The position numbers and the translations under genes are program-made. Shown in pieces: positions 1 to 18,214 of a DNA stretch of 64,000 nt. Position 1 is the first letter of the stretch. Every line of letters starts with the position of its first letter. Source of the DNA: Corticium candelabrum (Eukaryota; Porifera; Homoscleromorpha; Homosclerophorida; Plakinidae); assembly GCF_963422355.1 (NCBI RefSeq), contig NC_085095.1, forward strand, positions 6,065,327-6,129,326, written 5' to 3'. The notes under the pieces were generated by a model. It ran no database searches. It saw nothing but the letters and a program-made list of their open reading frames with translations, and was not told the DNA's origin.

Positions 1-232
1 TTCAAACAGTGAAACACTTCGTCTTCTCTTAATTTCATTAAAATTTCATTCACTTTTTCTGTCCGTTTCTCCACAGTTCCCAGTTGCTCACTTAGTTTGA
101 CAACCTTCTCTTTCCCATCAACCACAAATACGTCAGGAAACTTGGCTAACTCTCTCCAACAATCCTCTCGTACTAACCCATACTGTTCACTTCCAATACA
201 GAAAGGTATACAGTCATCCTTTGATAATCCTA
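1..232 (-). CDS. Nudix hydrolase, DUF4743-like N-terminal exon (partial)
   Basis: An open frame on the minus strand runs off the left edge of the window. It reads ILGLSKDDCIPFCIGSEQYG, then GLVREDCWRELAKFPDVFVV, and ends LMKLREDEVFHCLK. This matches the pattern of the DUF4743 domain that precedes the Nudix box in plant Nudix 20/24-type and related eukaryotic hydrolases: a PF-(I/V)-x-G opening, a hydrophobic segment ending in DVFVV, a (T)xExR region, and a closing LR..(V/L)..CL(K/R) that normally leads into GWRNELY. The Nudix box itself would lie beyond position 1 and is not seen. The family hydrolyses nucleoside-diphosphate-linked compounds; the substrate cannot be told here. The upstream exon edge is probably the AG near 229-232. 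The first exon was not found. Confidence 0.55.
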
Positions 233-586
233 GAATTTCAATTGTTTTAGACTCGTTTCAGTTACAATAGTTGTCTCTATTTATTTATTTCCTGCAGCTA
301 ACTTTGATTAAAAGCATCACAACGATGAACAACCGAGAGCATCCGTTCTCCCCAAGTTACAGCCATGATCACGTCTGATACCAATTTCAGTTACCCGTAT
401 GTCCTGTACTAGACCTACTGTGAATATGTCAGCTAGACTATCTAAGACATGTAGATATACTGCTGTACAGTCTGTATTATGAATCACTGATAGAGACTGT
501 TAGTAAGTCCAGTTGCCCAAAGTACAAAGTTTGCATACGTTAACGTTAACGTTGTAACAGTATAGTCTATTTAAGTTTGACATGTT

Positions 587-679
<93 letters not shown>

Positions 680-945
680 CCAAGCCCTAAGTCTGCAAGT
701 TTTTTTGTAGAAGAAATGTTTGATCGGTGACATACCTAACACTCTACTTACTTCCTGATCTCTCACCAAACCTCCCATTTATACTATCATCTCGACATAC
801 AATTGTTAATTAAAAAGTAACAAATATATTAGCAAATCAACCTTCATGTACAGTACATCTATAACTACGAAATTCTGTCAATATTGCTGTATACTACATA
901 CAAGCAGACCAACATGAAACACTATCTCAGACGAGTTTCACTCAT
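233..945. other. Spacer between Nudix exon and PNPLA8 3' end, with (TA)n
   Basis: I find no convincing exon here apart from a possible unseen 5' exon of the Nudix gene. A perfect (TA)n tract lies at about 590-676. The remainder is AT-rich with no family I recognise. Confidence 0.5.
590..676. repeat. (TA)n microsatellite
   Basis: About 43 uninterrupted TA dinucleotides. An open frame of alternating Ile-Tyr across it is a repeat artefact. Confidence 0.95.
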
Positions 946-9104
<8,159 letters not shown>

Positions 9105-9493
9105 TGGTTGACGCGTCTGTCAGTCAGAGTAGACCCTCCCTGTCTTCTAGTGACATGAAAATATAGAAACGGATGCCAAATTGTACGTGATTTTTGTTTT
9201 CGTACGGTGGTTCTTGGTAAGTGGTCTCTTCGCCTACGCTGATGTTGCCCCTTACAGCTGACTAATGAGTGTAAAACCTACGCACAAATGGAACTGATGT
9301 GATCTAGACTAAAACATCCCGGATAATGATGATTGTGCTATTTGTACGTATAGTTTATAATCTAGTGCACCTTTGTCTCAGAGCTACAAAAGGGTATTTC
9401 AAACACAATTTTTTGAATTAGCAACAGTTTTATACACGTTTTCCGAAATTTACCAAACGCACAGAGGTCTGGGTACGCGAGGCCTCGACTACC
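9105..9493. promoter_or_regulatory. Divergent promoter region between PNPLA8 and STI1-protein genes
   Basis: 389 bp separate the start codons of two divergent genes, so both promoters must lie here or overlap the 5' ends. No TATA box or named binding site stands out. Confidence 0.4.
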
Positions 9494-10680
9494 ATGGCAG
9501 ACGACGAAGGTGAAAGTGTGCAGATAAATCGACCATGGCTTTAGACAGGGTTTTACATAGGGTTAGGGACCGTATGCTATGATAACCTTAAAGCCATGGT
9601 GGCTTTAATAATTTTGTGCTTGTCTGGTTGGTGTTTCTTCCGTTTATTTCTCTGTCCTTACCTTGATACGTTGTTTTTCTCATCATGTAGTGCCTCCTCT
9701 TGAAGACATGTCAGAGATGTTGGCTGCGGCAGCAAAATTGAGAGAAAACAAGGGAAAATGGCAACACATGCGTCTAGGGCTTGAGGGAGACGGCAAAACA
9801 ACAGAGTCGACATCTAATACTAAAGTTGAAAATGGTCAAGACTCCGAAGGTGGTGATGGTGGTGCAAGTCATGTAAGCAGAGAGGAAATCAGGACAGACC
9901 AAGAGCTAAAAAGTCAACGTGCAGCTCCAAGTGCTGCTGCCTCGGCTTCGTCTTCAAACGAATTTTGTGGCATGAAAAAAGGATTTTTGCTTGATGGTGC
10001 AAGAAAGAAAAAGAGCAAATCGAAAGCAACTGCATCTACGAAATCACAAAAGGCGGAAAGTGATATTCCATACATCAAGCCAACACAGACAAAGGAAGAG
10101 TCTCGATATTTACCCGAAGTGCAGGAAGTGATGAAGAACGTGAAGACAATGCTGGAAGGGAGAGAATGGATTACCGACAGTCTCATTGACAAGCTCATAA
10201 AAAATCCTGTTGTCGGTCCGAAGCTGTCGAACCCGAGCTTTGCTACAGTTATTGCTCGATTACAACAGAACCCACAACAGGCATTCAAAGACTATTCAGG
10301 CGATCCAGAAGTGGGCACATTTTTGAAGGAAGTTAGTAGACTTATTGGTGACCATTTTACTAGTTTAGGGGGTCAGCCAAACCCTCCAGTCAAGAGAGCA
10401 GCAGCAGGTAAGATCATCTTACCATTCGGCATGCAATTACTATGCAAACACCAAAGTTTCAGCCAGTTACCCATAGATGTAAATCAGCATGTTATGACAT
10501 GAATACCGTAGACCAAAAAATTTTGACAATGAGAATATTTGGCGAATACAAAATGTAATTTTTAAATTTTGGTGATATACCTTTTATATATGCGGGTCAC
10601 ATCAACGTATAATATCACCCGATGTACAGTTTCTATTCCTTTCTTGGGGGCTGTTGATCTGACATTTTGACACGGGTATT

Positions 10681-10755
<75 letters not shown>

Positions 10756-10856
10756 GAGACAGATGCAGCCCAACAGTGGGAGTCTATGGAAACTGATAAG
10801 TTTCGACAAATTTTAATTTTGGCAGCAGTTCACTTGCCAATCGCCAAATTTCTTGT

Positions 10857-10934
<78 letters not shown>

Positions 10935-10941
10935 TGTACAC

Positions 10942-10990
<49 letters not shown>

Positions 10991-11511
10991 TAGAAAGAGA
11001 CCCTACATATTGGATGACACTGTGTACTCGAACATAGTACCTCAGACTGCGGCCAGGCCCTAACACATCAGTGTGAAACAACTGCTTGCTTTATTATCTA
11101 AAACACAGCTGGAAGTTTGTCGCAGCATTGCAAGGCTAAGTTCTCTACATACAATGATGCCAAATTTTTATGTCATCCAAGTGTGTATGTAAACGCAATC
11201 ATTTGTACTGTGCATGTGTTCACTAGCGGACAGTCGTCAAGCTAAAGATGAAGAAACAATGAAAAAAGTGCTCGCTAGAGCAGATGTGAGAGAAGTCCTC
11301 AACGATCCAAATATACAAGAGTTGATCAGGCAGCTGAGGCACGATCCAGATAAAGCTCAACAGTGAGTAAACAAAACTACCATTCAGACGTCCGACATAT
11401 ACAGTGAATGATGTCTGTTGCAGATTACTGACTCGTTTCCGTATGGATCCCGACTTTAGCAAGAAGATCAGCAAACTAATAGAAGTCGGCATTCTAGGGA
11501 CCACGAGGTGA
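9494..11511 (+). CDS. STI1-repeat protein, function unknown
   Basis: Exons 9494-9509, 9691-10407, 11227-11362 and 11424-11511 join without frame error into 318 codons. The start MADDEVPPLEDMSEMLAAAA arises by splicing a 16-nt first exon. Residues about 10-30 form a short charged helix; about 30-80 are low complexity. GMKKGFLLDGARKKKSKSK is a basic patch. Two helical STI1/DP-like units follow: one around NPVVGPKLSNPSFATVIARL and QQNPQQAFKDY, and one at the C-terminus around DVREVLNDPNIQELIRQLR and LLTRFRMDPDFSKKISKLI. STI1 units bind hydrophobic helices in co-chaperones such as STIP1, ST13 and ubiquilins. No TPR, UBL or UBA domain is visible, so it is none of these. A chaperone-adaptor role is inference. 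Confidence 0.8.
10682..10752. repeat. (AC)n microsatellite
   Basis: Uninterrupted CA repeat in the third intron of the STI1-protein gene. Confidence 0.95.
10860..10984. repeat. Compound (TA)n-(AC)n microsatellite
   Basis: About 65 bp of TA followed by about 45 bp of CA, in the same intron as the run at 10682. Confidence 0.95.
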
Positions 11512-12453
11512 CAAACCAACAAACAAAACTAGAATGAGTACTCGAGCAACGTCAGATTTACTATTAGTACACAATAACACAAACAGTATCAGATAGTTTG
11601 TCTACCGCATGCCGAACTGCATTCGTCGAGTTCAAATGTATCTTCAGTCTGTACGTAATACAGTACACACCTACAACAACAGCAATGCAGTTTTCATTGA
11701 GCACGACATCATCGATTGACTGACCAGAAGACAAGCACGTTAGTCTGGCCTTGTGAGTCATGGAGTTCATACTCAACAGTCTGTGAGTATTCGGTGTACT
11801 CAAACAATAGTAATTTGTACGACACTCGTTTGTCTCTCTGCAGTCCACTAAGCTGCACGAATATAACCCGTCAGCTTGGTGTACGAGACAGTAACCAAAC
11901 CACCCAGACAACATCCATCCAAGCCGCCTGACATTTTCACATAATGCTGGATGACAATTGTACTTCTTGCTGGCTGACATAATAATAGTCCTTGTGATGC
12001 GGTGACATTACATAAGACTCGGCATTCTCACGATGCAAAAGAACAACAACAACGACGGTACCCTACCTGATCATCATGCGTGCAGTAGTTTGTTTATTAT
12101 TAATGTGCTTACTTTACATCAATCCTACATTTGTTCGTTTGAGATAGAAATAAGGAATAAGGCACAGTATTCATAATGATCATTTTAAACGGTAGATATA
12201 TCTTCTACTCATACAGTAGTACTAATAATAGACTCTACTGTAGTAAACGCTCACACCAATATCATCATTCATTACATACCGACGCACTAATCGTTCAATT
12301 TCTTCATCGGCTAATATGTTCAGCAGATAATCAAGTTAATAAGTCAAGGACAGACACTTAAGAAGTAGTACCTACATAAGATGTCACAGTAATAAGCCAA
12401 GCAGTACTTCAATAACTCACCAACTTGCCAAACAGCAGACAAACAATTGCATA
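11512..12453. other. Spacer between convergent STI1-protein and STAR genes
   Basis: AT-rich sequence between two stop codons. It presumably contains both 3' UTRs and poly(A) signals. I see no further gene or repeat. Confidence 0.5.
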
Positions 12454-12738
12454 TTAGTTGTCATCTGCAAGAGACAGAGTGATAGTTGGATCACTATGGT
12501 GGCGGAAAATTGCGACTTACTCTGTGTCAGGTCAACGTCTATACCCACAAGAGCGGCTGGTTGTGTGACTGGTATGACGGGTCTTGGGCCTGGAGAATGA
12601 GAACCGTCCTGGTTACTGAAATATGATTGACTCGGTAGTGTTGAGACGTGAGATGCCATATTAGTAGAATCTAAAGAACAAACATGACAAGTTGGCTAGG
12701 ATGCTTATACACAGACAACAAGTAACACAAACAAAATG

Positions 12739-12782
<44 letters not shown>

Positions 12783-15700
12783 ACATCAACCACATTAAAC
12801 TCACTCTTTTGTTGTGTGCCACCACTATCTTCTCCACTTCCTCTTTGTTCTCCGTGTGGAGGATCAACTCCAGGGGGCGGAGGTAGATGAGGACGGGTAA
12901 CTGAACTCCGCTGAGCTCGTGGCAATGACGGCAAAGTCACAGCAGGATAGGGTGGAATAGCAGCAGTTGTATGTGAATACCCATACTGTTGACTCCCATA
13001 CTGCTGAGACACAAACTGTGGACCACCCTGTGGGAATCCATATTGTGAAGGATTTTGTGGGGCTCCCATATAAAGAGGGTTTCCTCCTTGGTTGTATCCC
13101 ATCCCTTGCATCGGAGGGCCCTGGTGAGGCATATTGTTCATAGGGTAGCCTTGATGCATTGGTTGGTAGCCACCTTGGAAATTCATCGGTTGAGGGGGCA
13201 TTTGACCAGAAAACTGAAACTGTTGATTAGGAAGAAACTGATAACGACCCCATGTTGCATATTTCTGAATAATATCGGGCGGATTTATCTACACAACAAA
13301 CATCAATAACACAACTCACACACTACGTGATAATATTAAGAACATAAATATCAAATATTATTGAATTGCTGTCCCTATATCGACTGTCGTGAAACATCTC
13401 TTAAAGAGTCATGCATGACTTTGTCTTGATGAGTAGAATGGCAGCAGTTACTGTTTTTATTACTGTAGAACTTTGCTAATCTAAACCTCTCTAATTGGAA
13501 TCCTTGCTAATCTGAATTATCTTTGGTGCCCTGCCTTGGATACCCAGATCCTATTATTCTGCCTGATCTTGGTTGCTGCCACAAGCGGTAATCTAGTTTT
13601 CAGCAAATGTGCATTTCTGATCGTTTTAAATCCTGATTGGCACATTATTTAGAAGTATGTATTTGTTGCAGCTGTGTCCTTTACCACAAACATGAGATGT
13701 ATGTAACGTATGTACAGACATACGTAAATGTCCCAGTTGTCTGGGTGTTCGAAGCAAGGTCTGGACCTCCAAGGGCTAAAGGTTTGGCAGAGGCTCTGTG
13801 TTTTGGTAATTCAAAACAACTTCACTAATTCGAACAGGGCTTGGCTTGGGACTGTTTGGATTAGCAAGGTTCTAGGTTATAGTTTTAGTTTGGTTTGTTT
13901 GTCTGTTTATTTGTTTTTTGTCTGTTTATTTGTTGTTTGTCTGTTTATTTGTTGTGGTCTGTGTATTTGTTGTTTGTCTGTTTATTTGTTGTTTGTCTAT
14001 TTATTTGTTGTTTGTCTGTTTGTGTCTGCTAGCAGGATTACACGAAAACTTCTAGGCAGATTTTGATGAAATTTTTGCCAGCCAGAGGTTGGTCTTGGCT
14101 CAAGTTAGAGGTGATGTGATGTTGGGAGTGATCTGGATTAGAGAAGCCGGGTCTCTTTTGAGGGGTCAATCGACACATTACATTTTTTGACAATGCAACC
14201 AGAATCACACCAGATTTTACTCATGCACGCCGATAACATTCTTGTAGTAAGTGAAAATGTCACTGTCTGTTGGAACATTTTGAGAGATAGACGATTTTTT
14301 GCCAATTAGATGTACCTCTTGTGCTTGTTTTTGTGGATCTCTGTCGAAGGTGGCATGCACAGAGTGACATGGAGAAATCTTTCATTTGTTGTTTTACCAG
14401 GAGAATCAAAAGATTCAAGATTGCTTTGTTTATACAGACATCCAATTCTTATCTAGGACATCCAATAGACAAACTCAGAAATTTGTAAAATTGTTTAATT
14501 AATTGTGGTGGTGGAGGTATGCGCTCTCTGAGTGCTCAAGTTGGAAACTGGTCTTTGTGCTAGATTCTGCTATTGAATGTTGTATTTCAGTTAAAGTATG
14601 TATAGTGTGCAGACATGGGTAAATCCAGATGTCATTCCATTATTTCAAAAGTTATATGTCTGGGCTAGCAACACACTGAGAAACCAGGCAGTAAAAACAG
14701 CAGCCACTCACAACTAGAGCCCGGTTCACAATCTGATGCTGATGATGATGCTGATTATGACGCTGACACTGACGATGACGCCTGTGTGAGCGTCATATTG
14801 TGAACATGACAACGTTCAAGACGATAGTCGCAACATTCATCCAGCATTCTTGATGCTGGAGTCGACTCGAGTTCAACGCCAACGTCAATACCGGAAGAGT
14901 ACCAGCGTTAACAGAAAACACGTGATTGCTTTCAACAAATCAAAGAATATTCTCTTGCACCAAATCCCGGATTCGGCATGAAGGGTCTGATTGAAAGTGT
15001 GCGGAGATATCCTTGCCTTTGGCAAGTCCATTTGAAGTCGTATAAATAAAGGCCAGCATGTCAAAGAAAACACTTGGAGGAAATAGCAGTCTGACCCACA
15101 CCCACCGTTCTAGGGATTCCCTTGCCCTCTTACCGACGGCGGCGAAGAAGAAGTAGAAGTGACTTTTCATCGATACTGTACATGCGGGTTATTACAGTAG
15201 TATGCGCTAACATGCCCTCTAAGCTCGAGTATCCAGGCGAGGCTGACCAACGTCGCTTGACGCTCACAGTAAAATATTGTGAATGGTACAACGTCAGTGT
15301 TATTGTCAGCGTCAATGTCAATGTCCAGCGACAATGTCATCATCATCGTCAGTGTGTCATATTGTCAACCAGGCTTAATCAACCAATTAATTGTTGCTCT
15401 GCTAGTCGTTTCTGGTATGCGACAGCATTTGCCTGATACAGTAGTGTGGTAGTGTATCTTTCCATTGTGTTGCTGTCGTGTCATCTCAGCTGTTAACATT
15501 ATGCCTCGCTAAGCCAGAAAAGTCTTGTGTCAGTACAGTGTACCCTAAAAGCACTATCATCAATCCGTTGGCACTACAATGCATCCTTACTTCAGGTGGA
15601 ATGATTTCTATGACAATCTGCTTGGCAAGCTGCATTTTAGAGTTGGCTTCACTCTCTGACCCACTAGCCTCTATAAGAACGTGCATTTCTTCATCTAAAT

Positions 15701-17925
15701 GCTCAAACCCAGGAACAGTCTTCATGCTCTCCTCCTGCAAACAACAAAGTCAACCACATCAAGCAAAACACGTGAATGCCAGCAAGCATAACTATAAGAC
15801 TTAAAAATCAAATTAAAATAGTGACATAATAAGAAATAATAATAATAAATTATTAAAACAGTGATATAACTGCATGCTTTAACTTAATTAACTAGCAAGT
15901 ACAGTACCTACAGAACTTTGCATTCTGTAACAGTATGATAGTATGCTGTCATATTGAGATGAGTAATGTGTACACAACACCATAAGCCCATCTATTTTGA
16001 TGCCATTTGCTACTCCATCAGTTCAATGACACCAGGAGCACATTAGATTACTCACATCAGTACAGACAGCCACTAGCTAGACAAAATGTAATGCGACATG
16101 CCAGCGTGAGACAATCACTGAACTGAACCGCCATTCCATAGGTCTCCATTCACTTTCAACACACAAAAAATGATAGACATTGGACGACATCAGCAGACCT
16201 CTAAAAAGTTTGTCCCAGATAATTTGCTGGCCCGTCACGCTAGCGCTCATTTCCTTCTTGATTGCCACACTAAAGCCTGGTTCACAATATGACGCCGACG
16301 CTCAGTTGAGCGTCAAACTTCAAAGAAATCGCCTCGACGTCGGCGGTATCCTTTGATGTTGACACCGACATCGACGCTGGAATAGGATTCATTTCTATTG
16401 ACGACGTCGACATCGGCGTCAATATTGTGAACCAGGCTTTACTCTTGTCCCACTAATCACACATCCATTCTCAGATAGTCTTTGTCACATTTCTTTATAT
16501 ATACAGTATAGAGTGTACGAAAATTGGCTGAAAATATGCGAGTTACTTTGACACACGGTAGTACAGCAAGGTTCAGACAACAAGGTGTACAAAGCACACA
16601 GCTTGAAATCTCGATCACTTTGTTTATTCAATTAGGAAATTGAAGACAATCCCACAGTCTTATAACTACATTTAGGATATGTGATGCTGTCGCAGTGCCA
16701 CACATCAAGTTGTGTTGCGTCACACGCGCTGCATCATTCACAATATGGTTTGACGGTTTCAGCACGTCTCAGACGCCGCTACATGTGGGCTAAAGCAGCT
16801 AATCATCATGTTGATGTTAATTAGATAGCTTTGTGAATGTTGTAGTGTAGTACAGCAATACATTCATTAAATTAGGCTAGTGGGAACTCATAAGGTTTGT
16901 ACATTCAAGTGCAAATGTAGAGTGTGGCTTAGATATGGGTGTGGCCTTATGTATATCCACCTCTGCCATGCTATTCCAAAATCCTGTGGAGAACCCTGTA
17001 CTATATACTACATCTGTGACAATGACAGTGTTAACTATGACATAGATTTACTAAATGACTGTGACCAACAAACTACTGTATGCACACTAAGAACTACACG
17101 TACTACTGCACATCATGACTGACAAACCTCACAAAAACATGCCAAGGCATTTACATCTCATTACAAAACATGGTAACACATTTCCACCGCCACCATGCAT
17201 TACTAAAGCATAAATGTATGTTAAAATGAAATGACATCTACCTGGTGAGGAACCTTGAAGCTGCCCTTGCCTCTTACAAGGAGCTTGCATCCGGTCAGGT
17301 TATTGATCTCCTTCACTGTTGATCCTCCAGGGCCAATGATACGACCCGGATACTTGATGGACGTATACTGTCTCTGAGGCAGGAAGACCTTCTCGAAGAT
17401 TCTGACCACATTCGGTGCAACGCGTTCAATCATCTGCTGGTCCTGCTTCAGCCGCTTCAATTTGTCAATGGCTGGTTCATCAGGATCCCACACGACTTCT
17501 TCAACTGTTGCCGTGTCAGTTCCTTCTACTTTTGCTACTTTTGCGGGGTTTCTAACAATTGTACATACTGTGAGTTAGTAGTCAAGTAATGCTTGTAAAC
17601 ATGCGTATTATAGCTATTAAATTATTGATATCAACTAGCAGTGACAAAACCACGTGCTCTCGTACCCCATTAGGTTGTCATTTTCTGTTCCAGGCGGTAC
17701 TGTATCTGCCTCTGGTTCTAGGACTGCATTCACTCTATCGATTTCTAAACATTGCACCTTTGAAGCTCTCACAACGAGCAGCAGTCGCCAGTTCGGTTTC
17801 TTACCAAGCTCGACAAGTCTAAGACAGTGAATGAATACTCCTTCCATAACGGAAAGCTTTTCCCTGTCTTTAATCAGTTCTTGAAGATACTGCTCGTAAC
17901 GATCCCGCTCTCCCAGATAAGCCAT
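12454..17925 (-). CDS. STAR-family KH-domain RNA-binding protein
   Basis: Exons are 17925-17805, 17744 to about 17670, about 17535-17242, 15734-15591, 13288-12805, 12670-12521 and 12464-12454. Phases agree from exon 3 onward; the exon 2/3 junction is uncertain. Exon 1 gives a Qua1-like dimerisation helix (YEQYLQELIKDREKL). The KH core reads KYPGRIIGPGGSTVKEINNL, then TGCKLLVRGKGS, with the GxxG loop as GPGG. Exon 4 holds FEHLDEEMHVLIEA, which corresponds to the HLNxDLHVFIEV strand of Sam68/KHDRBS. The C-terminal half is rich in Pro, Gln, Gly and Met and probably disordered. STAR proteins bind UAA-type RNA motifs as dimers and control splicing and mRNA fate. Sequence alone does not tell QKI, KHDRBS or SF1 type apart; the KH loop and Qua1 argue against SF1. 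Introns 3 and 4 contain MITE-like elements. Confidence 0.8.
12739..12780. repeat. (AC)n microsatellite
   Basis: Short CA run in the STAR gene intron between exons 5 and 6. Confidence 0.9.
13466..13874. mobile_element. Pogo/Tc1-like MITE
   Basis: The ends TAGAACTTTGCTAATCTAAA and TTTGGATTAGCAAGGTTCTA are inverted repeats with about two mismatches, and each begins or ends with TA. Further internal copies (AATCCTTGCTAATCTGAATT; TAATTCGAACAGGGCTTGGC) resemble subterminal repeats. The end sequence resembles pogo/Tigger-type termini (AGAACCTCGCTAATCCG-like). No transposase is seen. It sits in STAR intron 4. Confidence 0.6.
13885..14025. repeat. Degenerate (TTTGTTGTTTGTCTG)n minisatellite
   Basis: About nine imperfect copies of a TGTCTGTTTATTTGTTGT-type unit give a run of Cys-Leu-Phe-Val codons in one frame. 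I treat this as a tandem repeat, not a gene. Confidence 0.75.
14715..15377. mobile_element. Long member of the AGCCTGGTTCACAAT MITE family
   Basis: The left end reads TAGAGCCCGGTTCACAAT and the right end complements TTAAGCCTGGTTGACAAT. Both subterminal zones are dense in GACGCT/GACGAT triplet patterns, as in the 170-bp members at 16271 and 38758. The interior is unrelated and non-coding as far as I can see. Confidence 0.65.
16271..16441. mobile_element. 171-bp MITE, AAGCCTGGTTCACAAT family
   Basis: The terminal inverted repeat is perfect over about 20 bp, beginning TAAAGCCTGGTTCACAATAT. The interior is made of GACGTCGACATCGG-like triplets and contains GGAATAGGATTCATTT, which is shared with the copy at 38758-38927. 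It sits in STAR intron 3. Confidence 0.85.
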
Positions 17926-18214
17926 GGTCTACAGCGCCTACCGCACGTTAATACATACGGGGTCTAACAGCAAGCTGCACAGTAGAGTGTCTACCGTACA
18001 CGTGTACAGTAGCATTCATAACGTGTTTCATTTTGAAATGCAGAGACGACGCGCTTATATACAACGTTTGTGCATTAGCAAGTATAGAAAATGCAATAAT
18101 CTATTTAATTTAATTTATGTTCACGTGACCCGGTTTTCGTAACCCGGATAAGCGTTTAAACTCTGCACAAGTTTTCTTGTCTAGCTAGATATTTTCGGTA
18201 TATAAGAACACAAG
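17926..18214. promoter_or_regulatory. Divergent promoter region, STAR gene and DNAJC8
   Basis: 289 bp separate two divergent start codons. A TTCACGTGACC segment at about 18120 contains a CACGTG E-box-like site. CACGTGAC also occurs upstream of the TTLL2 gene. Confidence 0.4.

Noticed and set aside
13728-14066. 112-codon Cys-Leu-Phe-Val-rich frame as a membrane protein
   Set aside because: The hydrophobic part is a degenerate TGTCTGTTTATTTGTTGT tandem repeat.
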